Assembly (NCBI GenBank): GCA_013214425.1
Contig: JABSPN010000002.1
Span: forward strand, 1 to 31,093
Origin: Flavobacteriaceae bacterium
GTDB taxonomy: Bacteria; Bacteroidota; Bacteroidia; Flavobacteriales; Flavobacteriaceae
Direction of reading: 5' to 3'
DNA length: 31,093 nucleotides
Part shown: positions 25,001 through 31,093 of the stretch, one piece after another
How the letters are laid out: the number at the start of each line of letters is the position of its first letter
How positions within the stretch are numbered: position 1 is the stretch's first letter
Translations under genes and position numbers: made by a program
The notes under the pieces: generated by a model
Told to the model about the DNA's origin: nothing
Databases searched by the model: none
What the model saw: only the letters and a program-made list of their open reading frames with translations

Positions 25001-26714
25001 GATTTGTTGGATGAGTAGCAGTTATCGTAATATCAGTTCCAGTTGGAATATTAATCACTGTATTACCTACCACAGTTCCTGCTGTAGCAACAATTATTGC
25101 TCCAACCGGAGTTACTGTAAAGGTAACATCATAAGTAAGTAAACTTGCCGCACAAACATCAGATACAAATGTAATAATTGGTGTTTGATCTATATTTACA
25201 GTAGCAGTAGATGTATCATCCGCACAAGGAGGAATCCCAGTTACTGTATAATCAAATGTAGATGTCGTAGCACCAACTGCTGGAGTAAATGTTCCAGCTA
25301 CGGCATCAAATGTACCTCCTGTCCCTGAAGTTCTTACCCAAGTTCCTCCTGGATCTTCACCAGTTATTAACGCAAATAAATCAATTGTTGTGGCATCACC
25401 ATCACAAACAGTTGTATTTCCATCTGTACCGGCTGTAAGCGAATCGATTATTAAATCAAAGTTAACAACATCATAGCATCCAATATTTACAGGGTCTTCA
25501 ACTCTTACATAAACTGTAAATGGACTCATTGCATTTGTAATAACAAATGCATTAGCTGGTACTATTGGATTAATATCAGCATCGGCATCAGCCATTGAAG
25601 TGTGATAGGTTATAATACTTCCTGCTGGTTGAAGGGGATCATTTAAAGATAAATCGAATGATTCATCACCAGATAAATCAGCATCACAGCGAAGCATATC
25701 TGGTACAGGGTTAGCAGGTGTTCCTGCTTGTTGAAGCGTTACTGTTGTTTCATTTGTCTCAGTAATCACTGACCCATCACATAAGGTATAGGTTACTTCA
25801 GCAGTATAAGTCGTTGTCGCTACTGGACAAACATTAATAATATCTGTATTCCCCACTACAGGACCTCCAGTACCAGAACCTTCATACCAAGTAATCGAAG
25901 TAATTGCAGGCCCCCTAGGAGTAAATCTCCAAGCTTCGTTAGTAACAGTCCAATCAGGATCTAAACTATTTCTCCCTGGCGGCACATGAGCTATAGTAGC
26001 TGTATCATTTTGAATTCCTACAACTGCATTTCCTCCATTCCAAGTTCCGTCTACATTTTTCTCTTCTATATATACGTCTATTACATTGGTATCTTCATAT
26101 AATACCATCATACCTGTGTAAAGAATCGAATTATTTTGAAACATTGGCACATCATGATATCCAACTATCAAGGCTCTACAACCAGTACTTAAGGTAACCA
26201 ATTCCCATCCTATTTCACCACCTTGAGCTGGGTCAATATCATGATAAACTCCATAAATTGAATTCGGAAATAATGCTCCTAATGTACTCGGTAAGTTATT
26301 CGAAAAAGCATATCCTGAAGGTCCACCAGCATCAGCGGTATTAAAATTAATAACACCATTCGATCCCGCTATACACTGAGTAAATGAATTACCATAAAAA
26401 CAAAACTCAAAAGGTAAATTAATAATTGGAGACCAAACATCATCCTGTCCAACACTAATTGGGTTTGCTAGTCCAGTAAATGCACTAGGTGGTGCATAAG
26501 CTATACTAGAAACCGTATAATCTGTCGTATCTCCTAAGCTTAAATATGTTGCTTCCAAGTCAACACAATTTGTTCCCGAAGTACAATCAATTGGTGGTGG
26601 GTCGACATCTCCTAAACCTATCCCCCCAGCAATTACGTCAGGACATCCAGCTGTTTGAGCCAAACTTATTGACACAAACATGAATGTTATGTAAAAAAAT
26701 ATTTTTCTCTTCAT
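22014..26714 (-). CDS. Giant repeat protein with gliding-motility-associated (T9SS type B) C-terminus
   Basis: A 1,566-residue secreted or surface protein. Residues 1-19 are a signal peptide. Residues ~40-275 are a beta-rich domain (PNSIYGVYHDIDPAQGGEIG and onward) that looks nidogen-like. Then come one ~86-residue module of the ITGED type, a conserved segment from TPIITFVSDVC to a Cys-Pro-Cys-Pro-Phe motif, two 73-residue CDxY-LP modules and five ~100-residue modules opening with Asp-rich motifs (CDDDNDNVGSFDL, CDTDSDGSAVFNL); a sixth lies near the N-terminal side. Residues 1481-1566 are the type B sorting domain (YPKYFTPNADNYHDTWNI... KEFNKHFTLKR). It is probably co-transcribed with the sprF-like gene. 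Function is likely adhesion or matrix, inferred from architecture. Confidence 0.92.
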   Translation of the reverse strand: MKRKIFFYITFMFVSISLAQTAGCPDVIAGGIGLGDVDPPPIDCTSGTNCVDLEATYLSLGDTTDYTVSSIAYAPPSAFTGLANPISVGQDDVWSPIINLPFEFCFYGNSFTQCIAGSNGVINFNTADAGGPSGYAFSNNLPSTLGALFPNSIYGVYHDIDPAQGGEIGWELVTLSTGCRALIVGYHDVPMFQNNSILYTGMMVLYEDTNVIDVYIEEKNVDGTWNGGNAVVGIQNDTATIAHVPPGRNSLDPDWTVTNEAWRFTPRGPAITSITWYEGSGTGGPVVGNTDIINVCPVATTTYTAEVTYTLCDGSVITETNETTVTLQQAGTPANPVPDMLRCDADLSGDESFDLSLNDPLQPAGSIITYHTSMADADADINPIVPANAFVITNAMSPFTVYVRVEDPVNIGCYDVVNFDLIIDSLTAGTDGNTTVCDGDATTIDLFALITGEDPGGTWVRTSGTGGTFDAVAGTFTPAVGATTSTFDYTVTGIPPCADDTSTATVNIDQTPIITFVSDVCAASLLTYDVTFTVTPVGAIIVATAGTVVGNTVINIPTGTDITITATHPTNPACLGTLDITSPLCPCPFIDTPISPNDPSICEGSAIPILSVALPGAPALGDEVNWYDAAVGGTLLAANSLTYTPAIPSTPGVYTYFAEAEQAVSGCASDRIPVVLTIIAFPAVDTPADVEACDTYTLPDLTDGVYYTGTGATGTMLNPGDVINITTTLFIYSETATTPNCTSEHSFTITIHITPTVDVLPDVELCDTAYILPVLTVGDYYTGPGGTGTMLNPGDAIATTQTIFIYAGDPLGLCFDESSFEVIIHGNPTIATPVDFTLCDVNNAGDGFEEFDLVSMNNTVTIGDTTLQVMYYFSLADATAAVNPLPDLYTNIVPNLQVVYPRVDNLTTGCFTIGEMNLIVTPLPAANQPLALDFCDDDNDNVGSFDLDSVIPQITTDPNALVTFHLTQDEADLGSNPIVSPFNNSSDQNPQCVFIRVYDTVTTCANTSLQLCLNVIDGPELPEEISDYVVCDVDQDATVTFDLYRADRLAEIYSDPALVGLPSDYILTFHISEADAINDVNPLPALYPNTTNPEPIWLRVESVNTGCPAIRMFNLVVNNAPIDIGTPPDPFSVCDDLGQNNDGFTVFDLTLKNDEIAQGNTNVTITYYPSPADAAADINVITDPTNYTNITNPQTLGVVVTDNDTGCQSFTILTLEVKPNPTPYSFGLDPLTACDTDSDGSAVFNLQTYDTLILSTDNLSAITGYFTSYDDAVNDQNDINDTGDPTMFANTTNPQTIWVRIENPNTMCFELVSFDIYNPIPQVTLTADKTVVCLDEAGNPIPDVPFIDTGLDAALYNFEWYLGADLLPDTTSGIFANAPGVYTVIVSNANGDGCFNEASITIDSSSPALTYSADVTSLAFSDNHTIEATASGLGVYQFSLDGGPFQDSGIFTDVEPGLHYVTIRDVNGCDDIVLEVCVIDYPKYFTPNADNYHDTWNIIGGHCGSIAKIFIFDRYGKLLKQLDPNGAGWDGTYNGSLLPASDYWFRVVYIEDNIEKEFNKHFTLKR
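24226..24665 (-). repeat. Two tandem 73-residue CDxY-LP modules
   Basis: Two in-frame coding repeats whose leading Cys codons start at 24638 and 24419, 219 bases apart. Each reads as DVxxCDT...LP, then a YYTGxGxTGTMLNPGD stretch, then a hydrophobic IFIY/LFIY strand and a Cys. The homologous array in the neighbouring paralogue has four copies. Outer limits are approximate. Confidence 0.8.
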
Positions 26715-26960
26715 ATAAGAATATTTAAATGTAAAGTGTGTATTATTTTATAAAATGAATATTAAAACATTAATTCGTTCAATCATTTTCAAGTCCATCC
26801 CATTAAAACAAGGTTTTAGAATAAGTATTAAACTTCTAAAAATGAAGCTTAAATAATGAGTAATTCATTTAATAATTTGTTAATTCTATTTTACCAAGTA
26901 ATATTTTAACATCCTACAAAGTTAAACAAATAATAACATACTAAATCTATAGGCTACTTC
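26715..26960. other. Gap upstream of the 1,566-residue protein gene; no gene seen
   Basis: Very AT-rich sequence between the start of one large gene and the terminator of the other. I see no reading frame of interest. The minus-strand promoter for the gene starting at 26714 should lie here, and only a weak TACATTTA sequence close to the start resembles a -7 box, with no good upstream element. Confidence 0.6.
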
Positions 26961-26993
26961 AAAAAAAAACCACAAAATCATATGATCTTGTGG
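26961..26993 (-). terminator. Rho-independent terminator after the upstream giant repeat gene
   Basis: On the minus strand, 12-base arms (26970-26981 and 26982-26993) pair with one mismatch and are followed by nine Ts (26961-26969 as As on the plus strand). It begins 27 bases after the stop codon at 27021, and separates the transcription of the two paralogues. Confidence 0.85.
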
Positions 26994-27020
26994 CTCCCTT
27001 ATTAATTTGAGTTATTGTTT

Positions 27021-30000
27021 TTATCGTTTCATGGCAAAATGCCCACTAAATTCCTTTTCCACTTCATCTTCGATATAGGTCAACTTAAACCAGTAATCTG
27101 TTGCCGGCATTGCATTCCCATTATAGATACCATCCCAACCAATTCCATTTGGATCTACTTGTTTTAATAGTTTACCATATCTGTCAAAGATGTATAGTTT
27201 GGTAATGTTTCCACAATGTCCACCAATGATGTTCCAGGTATCATGATACCCATCAGCATTTGGAGTGAAGTACTTTGGATAATCTATCACACATACCTCA
27301 ATGATCACCTCGTCACACCATCCATCAATATCTCTAATGGTTACATAGTGTACTCCAGGTTCCACACCTGTAAAGATACCACTATCCTGAAATGGTCCTC
27401 CATCTAAACTAAATACATACGTACCCAGTCCAGTAGCATAGGCCTCAATAGTATGGTTTTCTGCAAACGCTACTGTTGTCACATCCGCACCAAAGGTAAG
27501 CGGTGGTGAAGAAGATCCAATAGTAATGGTAGCGGTGTTGAAACATCCATCTCCATTAGCATTGTATACGTTGACCGTATAATCTCCAGGTAGTTCAGCA
27601 AAGATACCCGGTGTAGTATCTGGTAATAAGTCAGTACCTAATAACCACTCAAAGGTATATAAAGTAGGATCTAATCCTGTGTCTAAGAATGGGAAGTCTG
27701 GTATTCCAACTCCATTAACATCTAAACACACCACAGGTCTGTCTGCCGTTAGCTCAAAGTTTGGTATTGGATTGTAGAGATCAAAACTTACCAGTTCAAA
27801 ACATCCTGTACCTGGACTCTCTACTCTTACCCAAATAGTTTGTGGGTTAGAAGTATTGGCATAGTTCATTGGATCTCCTGTATCGTTAATATCATTTTGA
27901 TCATTCACTGCATCATCATAAGAAGTAAAGTATCCTGTGATTACTGATAAGGCATCAGTAGATAAAATTAGACTATCATAAGTGGTTAAATTAAAGACAG
28001 CCGAACCATCTGCATCTGCATCACACTCCGTTAGCGGATCAATACCATATGGATATGGTGTTGGGTTTGGTTTTACCTCAATAGTGAGTATAGTAATTGT
28101 AGCACATCCTGTTGTATTATCAGTTACCACTACTCCAAGAGTTTGTGGGTTTAAGATATTCTGATATGCTGTAGGATCAGCAATAGCACCAACACCTGCT
28201 TGTGCATCTGCAAGAGACGGATAGTAAGTAATGGTCACATTGGTATTTCCTTGAGCAATCTCACCGTTTTTCACCGTTAGATCAAATATCGAGAACCCGT
28301 CATTGTTTTGTCCCAGATCATCACAGATAATCAGTGGAGTGGCTACCTGCGTAGGATCAATCGGTGCATCCTGTACCACTAGATTTAGTGGACGAATGGC
28401 AGGACATCCAGAAGTTTGAGTATCACTCCATACTCGTACCCATACTGTTTGATTGTATGCAATGATATTGGTATAAGCAGTAGGCGTAGCAATGATTGGT
28501 GTTCCTGCAATAGCATCGGCTTCTGATTCGTGATAAGTCACTGAATAATCAGCTGGTACACCGACAAGATCAGGATCAGAGAAGATGTTCGCCTCAGAAG
28601 AGGTTAAATCAAAAATGGCAAATCCATCTTGATCATCATCACAGATCACCAGATCATCTAACTCTTCAGGAATAGCAGGTCCATCGATTACATGTAAAGT
28701 AATAGTTAATTGTGTATTGATACATCCCGTTAAGTTATCTAATAAACGAATATAGATTGTCTGTGGATTAGTCTGACTCGAGTTGTTAAACGGACTGACA
28801 ATTGGAGAACCACCAGCATTGGCTTCATCTTGTGTTAAGTGGAAGGTTACCGTTACATTCGGATCAGTTGTAATGTTCGGGATTTGAGCATCCAGATCAA
28901 ATTCTCCTACATCATCATTGTCATCATCACAAAAGAATAAATCAGGAGGTGTAGTTCCTAGTACTGTATTGACAATTAAATCAAAACTATTGATGTCGAA
29001 ACATCCCGAAGTTGTATTTTCAATTCTCACCCAGATTGTTTCAGGCGATGGAGGCGTGTTAGCATAAGTTGTAGGATTGGAAATAGCAGCCGTTCCTGCA
29101 GTCGCATCCGCTATCGAGTTATGATAAGTTACCACAACTCCTGCTTGTCCACCTATGATAGTATTCTCATGAGTAGTCAGATCGAAGATCATGATATTAT
29201 CCATATCATCATCACAAACTTCTAAATCAGGAGAAGCATTGGCAACAGGTGATATATTAACTGTAATAACAAAAGTATTTTCCGCCCAACAGTTGTTCGG
29301 AGTCGTTCCCGTATCGGCATAGACATACATTGTGGTAGTAGAGGTAATGACATCACCAGCAAAATATGCTGTTCCGCTTCCGTTAGGTCCGTCAAAATAA
29401 TTACCTACAGCCAGAGCTGGTAAGGTATAACTATCACAAACAGTCACATCATTAGGTGCATCAGGAACAGGTGTATTATCTATAGTAATAATAAAAGTGT
29501 TTTCTGCCCAACAGTTGTTCGGAGTCGTTCCCGTTTCTGCATAGACATACATAGTTGTAGTTGCTGTGATGTTATCTCCAGGGTTAAAAGCCGTTCCACT
29601 TCCGTTAGGTCCATCAAAATAGTTACCTACTGCTAGAGCTGGTAAAGTATAACTATCACAGGCTTGCACATCTACAGGCGCATCAGGAGTAGGAGTGATG
29701 TCAATGGTCACAGTAAAGCTTGATTGATCACTACACATATCTCCAGTACCGGTAGCCGCATAAATATAAATAGTTTGAGTAGTGGTGATGACATCTCCGG
29801 CATTCATAATGGTTCCAGTACCTCCAACTCCAGAGTAGTAGTTCCCTGAAACAAGAGCTGGTAAGACATAACTATCACAAGCTTGTACATCAGTGAGTAC
29901 ATCCACCGTTGGGGTGAAATTCATAGTAATATCAAAACTAGATTCATCCCAACATATATTTCCTGGTCCATTAGCCGCGTAGATATAGACAGTCATGGTT

Positions 30001-31093
30001 GTGACTATAGTATCCCCGGCATTCATCATAGTTCCCGTAGCATTCGGTCCAGTCCAGTAATTATTTCCAGCCGAAATAGCTGGTAATACATAAGAATCAC
30101 AAACCTCTAGATCTGGTAAAGTGTCAGCAGTAGGCATTCCTACAATAGTTAAGTTTACGGGGATTCTAGTACTGACACATCCAGAGACATTTTGCTCAGC
30201 TTCCGCATAATAAGTATACGTACCAGGAGTTAATGGTCCAGGAGGTGTATAGGTCCAGCTATTGGCTAATAATAAGGTGCCTCCAACAGGAGCATCATAC
30301 CAGTTTACCTGATCTCCTAAAGCAGGTGCACCTGGTAAGGTAACACTTAGAGCTGGTATAGGGGTTCCATCATCACATATGGTTTGATCGATAGGGTTGA
30401 TAGGTGGATCAATAAATGGACAGGCACAATTAGGTGCTGTTACATCTAAAGTATCCACACAAGTAGCATTGACAGCACTAGTTGCTGTAATGGTTATATT
30501 AGTTCCCGCTGGTACACCAATAATAGTGTTTCCTACTACAGTACCTGCAGTCGACGTTACAATTGCCCCAGCTGGTGTTACGGTAAAGGTTACATCATAA
30601 GTTAGTAAATCGGCAGCACAAGTAGAAGAAACAAACGTTAAGACTGGTGTTTCATCAATGTTTACTGTAGCTCTTGATGTATCATCAGGACATGGTGCAA
30701 TACCTGTCACAGTATAATCAAAAGTAGAAGTTGTGGCTCCAACAGCGGGTAAGAAAGTACCTGCAGCAGCATTAAATGTACCGCCAGTACCTGAAGTTCT
30801 AGTCCAAATACCTCCTGCATCTTCTCCAGTAATTAAGGCAAATAAATCTATAAGAGCTGTACTATCATCACAAATGGTTGTTGCTCCATCTGTACCTGCT
30901 GTTACTGCAGGGTTAATAGTTACAGTTGCAGTAGAGGTATCATCAGCACAAGGTGCTACACCAGTTAAGGTATAATCAAAAGTAGAAGTTGTAGCTCCTG
31001 CAGCTGGTAAGAAGGTTCCAGCCGCCGCATTGAATGTACCACCAGTGCCCGAGGTTCTTACCCAAGTTCCACCAACATCTTCCCCAGTGATTA
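27021..31093 (-). CDS. Giant repeat protein with T9SS type B C-terminus; N-terminus beyond the window
   Basis: The frame is open from the stop at 27021 through the window edge, so at least 1,356 residues are visible and the start is missing. A GTG at 30710 is an internal Val codon inside the conserved DYTVTGIAPC segment, not a start. From the visible N-terminal side: two ITGED modules (86-residue period), the conserved segment ending CACPFIDPP, four CDSY-LP modules of 73-74 residues, five ~95-106-residue modules opening CDDD/CDAD, and the 86-residue type B sorting domain (YPKYFTPNADGYHDTWNI... to HFAMKR) at 27024-27281. It is a paralogue of the 1,566-residue protein, sharing domain order and sequence throughout. 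Probably a secreted adhesin; exact role unknown. Confidence 0.92.
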   Translation of the reverse strand, partial: ITGEDVGGTWVRTSGTGGTFNAAAGTFLPAAGATTSTFDYTLTGVAPCADDTSTATVTINPAVTAGTDGATTICDDSTALIDLFALITGEDAGGIWTRTSGTGGTFNAAAGTFLPAVGATTSTFDYTVTGIAPCPDDTSRATVNIDETPVLTFVSSTCAADLLTYDVTFTVTPAGAIVTSTAGTVVGNTIIGVPAGTNITITATSAVNATCVDTLDVTAPNCACPFIDPPINPIDQTICDDGTPIPALSVTLPGAPALGDQVNWYDAPVGGTLLLANSWTYTPPGPLTPGTYTYYAEAEQNVSGCVSTRIPVNLTIVGMPTADTLPDLEVCDSYVLPAISAGNNYWTGPNATGTMMNAGDTIVTTMTVYIYAANGPGNICWDESSFDITMNFTPTVDVLTDVQACDSYVLPALVSGNYYSGVGGTGTIMNAGDVITTTQTIYIYAATGTGDMCSDQSSFTVTIDITPTPDAPVDVQACDSYTLPALAVGNYFDGPNGSGTAFNPGDNITATTTMYVYAETGTTPNNCWAENTFIITIDNTPVPDAPNDVTVCDSYTLPALAVGNYFDGPNGSGTAYFAGDVITSTTTMYVYADTGTTPNNCWAENTFVITVNISPVANASPDLEVCDDDMDNIMIFDLTTHENTIIGGQAGVVVTYHNSIADATAGTAAISNPTTYANTPPSPETIWVRIENTTSGCFDINSFDLIVNTVLGTTPPDLFFCDDDNDDVGEFDLDAQIPNITTDPNVTVTFHLTQDEANAGGSPIVSPFNNSSQTNPQTIYIRLLDNLTGCINTQLTITLHVIDGPAIPEELDDLVICDDDQDGFAIFDLTSSEANIFSDPDLVGVPADYSVTYHESEADAIAGTPIIATPTAYTNIIAYNQTVWVRVWSDTQTSGCPAIRPLNLVVQDAPIDPTQVATPLIICDDLGQNNDGFSIFDLTVKNGEIAQGNTNVTITYYPSLADAQAGVGAIADPTAYQNILNPQTLGVVVTDNTTGCATITILTIEVKPNPTPYPYGIDPLTECDADADGSAVFNLTTYDSLILSTDALSVITGYFTSYDDAVNDQNDINDTGDPMNYANTSNPQTIWVRVESPGTGCFELVSFDLYNPIPNFELTADRPVVCLDVNGVGIPDFPFLDTGLDPTLYTFEWLLGTDLLPDTTPGIFAELPGDYTVNVYNANGDGCFNTATITIGSSSPPLTFGADVTTVAFAENHTIEAYATGLGTYVFSLDGGPFQDSGIFTGVEPGVHYVTIRDIDGWCDEVIIEVCVIDYPKYFTPNADGYHDTWNIIGGHCGNITKLYIFDRYGKLLKQVDPNGIGWDGIYNGNAMPATDYWFKLTYIEDEVEKEFSGHFAMKR
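28022..29240 (-). repeat. Five Asp-rich CDDD-type modules of 95-106 residues
   Basis: The leading Cys codons begin near 29216, 28931, 28643, 28325 and 28025, giving periods of 285, 288, 318 and 300 bases. Each opens CDDxxxD...FDL, continues to VTYHxSxADA (or similar) and ends with a QTIWVRVE-like strand and TGC. The Asp-rich openings could bind Ca2+, which is an inference from composition. The most C-terminal copies are the best matches to those of the paralogue. Confidence 0.78.
29241..30128 (-). repeat. Four tandem 73-74-residue CDSY-LP modules
   Basis: The leading Cys codons start at 30101, 29879, 29660 and 29438, so the periods are 222, 219 and 222 bases. Each reads CDSY(V/T)LPA...GNYF/YxGxxGxGT...YVYA...CW(A/D)E. 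The last two share stretches of identical DNA, e.g. the 29 bases at 29284-29312 and their counterpart in the previous copy, pointing to recent duplication. Limits are approximate. Confidence 0.85.
30650..31093 (-). repeat. Tandem 258-base (86-residue) ITGED modules, truncated by the window edge
   Basis: A full unit (31091 to 30834: ITGEDVGGTWVRTSGTGGTF, to ALIDLFAL) is followed by a second unit beginning ITGEDAGGIWTRTSGTGGTF at 30833. Equivalent bases lie 258 apart (for example 31086 and 30828). A single relative is present in the downstream paralogue. More copies probably continue outside the window. Confidence 0.85.

Noticed and set aside
22513..25014. Several plus-strand open frames opposite the giant repeat gene
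   Set aside because: They repeat along with the modules and reflect antisense reading of repetitive codons; no signal peptide, motif or promoter.
29241..30128. CRISPR array or intergenic satellite
   Set aside because: The period is 219-222 bases, a multiple of three, fully within an open frame; spacers and short repeats are absent.

Overview
This window is chromosomal DNA from a member of the Bacteroidota, most likely the family Flavobacteriaceae and probably marine. Four things suggest this: the DNA is strongly AT-rich; no Shine-Dalgarno sequences are obvious; several promoters match the Bacteroidota form TTG-N18/19-TAnnTTTG; and the gene content is typical (type IX secretion (T9SS) cargo with gliding-motility-type C-termini, a PorP/SprF protein, a DUF6089 barrel next to uppS-bamA-ompH, and a LytTR two-component pair with a TPR kinase). 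I recognised no tRNA, rRNA, CRISPR array or insertion sequence. Names come from reading the protein sequences, not from database searches.

Layout. (1) 1-6585, minus strand: two operon-like runs. A CBS/ACT-like protein is followed by NAD kinase. Then, from a good promoter at 4968-4996, come a DUF6089 barrel, uppS, bamA, an OmpH/Skp chaperone and the first codons of another gene, probably a second ompH. This run links lipid-carrier synthesis to outer-membrane protein assembly. (2) 6660-15702, plus strand: pdxJ and an overlapping alpha/beta hydrolase; a FadL-type porin with a lipoprotein SGNH esterase behind a palindromic operator candidate; a small holin-like membrane protein; then trigger factor, clpP, clpX and murI, separated by clear hairpin terminators. 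(3) 15699-16005, minus strand: a candidate decayed four-helix membrane-protein gene. (4) 16034-19571, minus strand: a LytS-type sensor kinase, a LytTR response regulator and a gamma-carbonic anhydrase, tightly packed. A two-copy direct repeat with 21-bp spacing, of the kind LytTR regulators bind, lies in the divergent gap before a VWA-domain lipoprotein gene (19772-20941, plus strand). (5) 21009-31093, minus strand: a PorP/SprF protein preceded by two very large paralogous repeat proteins with T9SS type B C-termini. The upstream one runs off the window.

How the parts fit. Most of the window is core housekeeping: envelope assembly, NADP, vitamin B6, protein folding and degradation, and a peptidoglycan precursor. 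The accessory part is the surface locus at 21-31 kb. There, two repeat-rich proteins share one architecture but differ in how many 74-residue modules they carry (two against at least four). This looks like duplication followed by array expansion in a secreted or surface adhesin family served by a dedicated SprF-like partner. The strongest regulatory observations are the LytTR-like direct repeat and the palindrome before the FadL-esterase pair.
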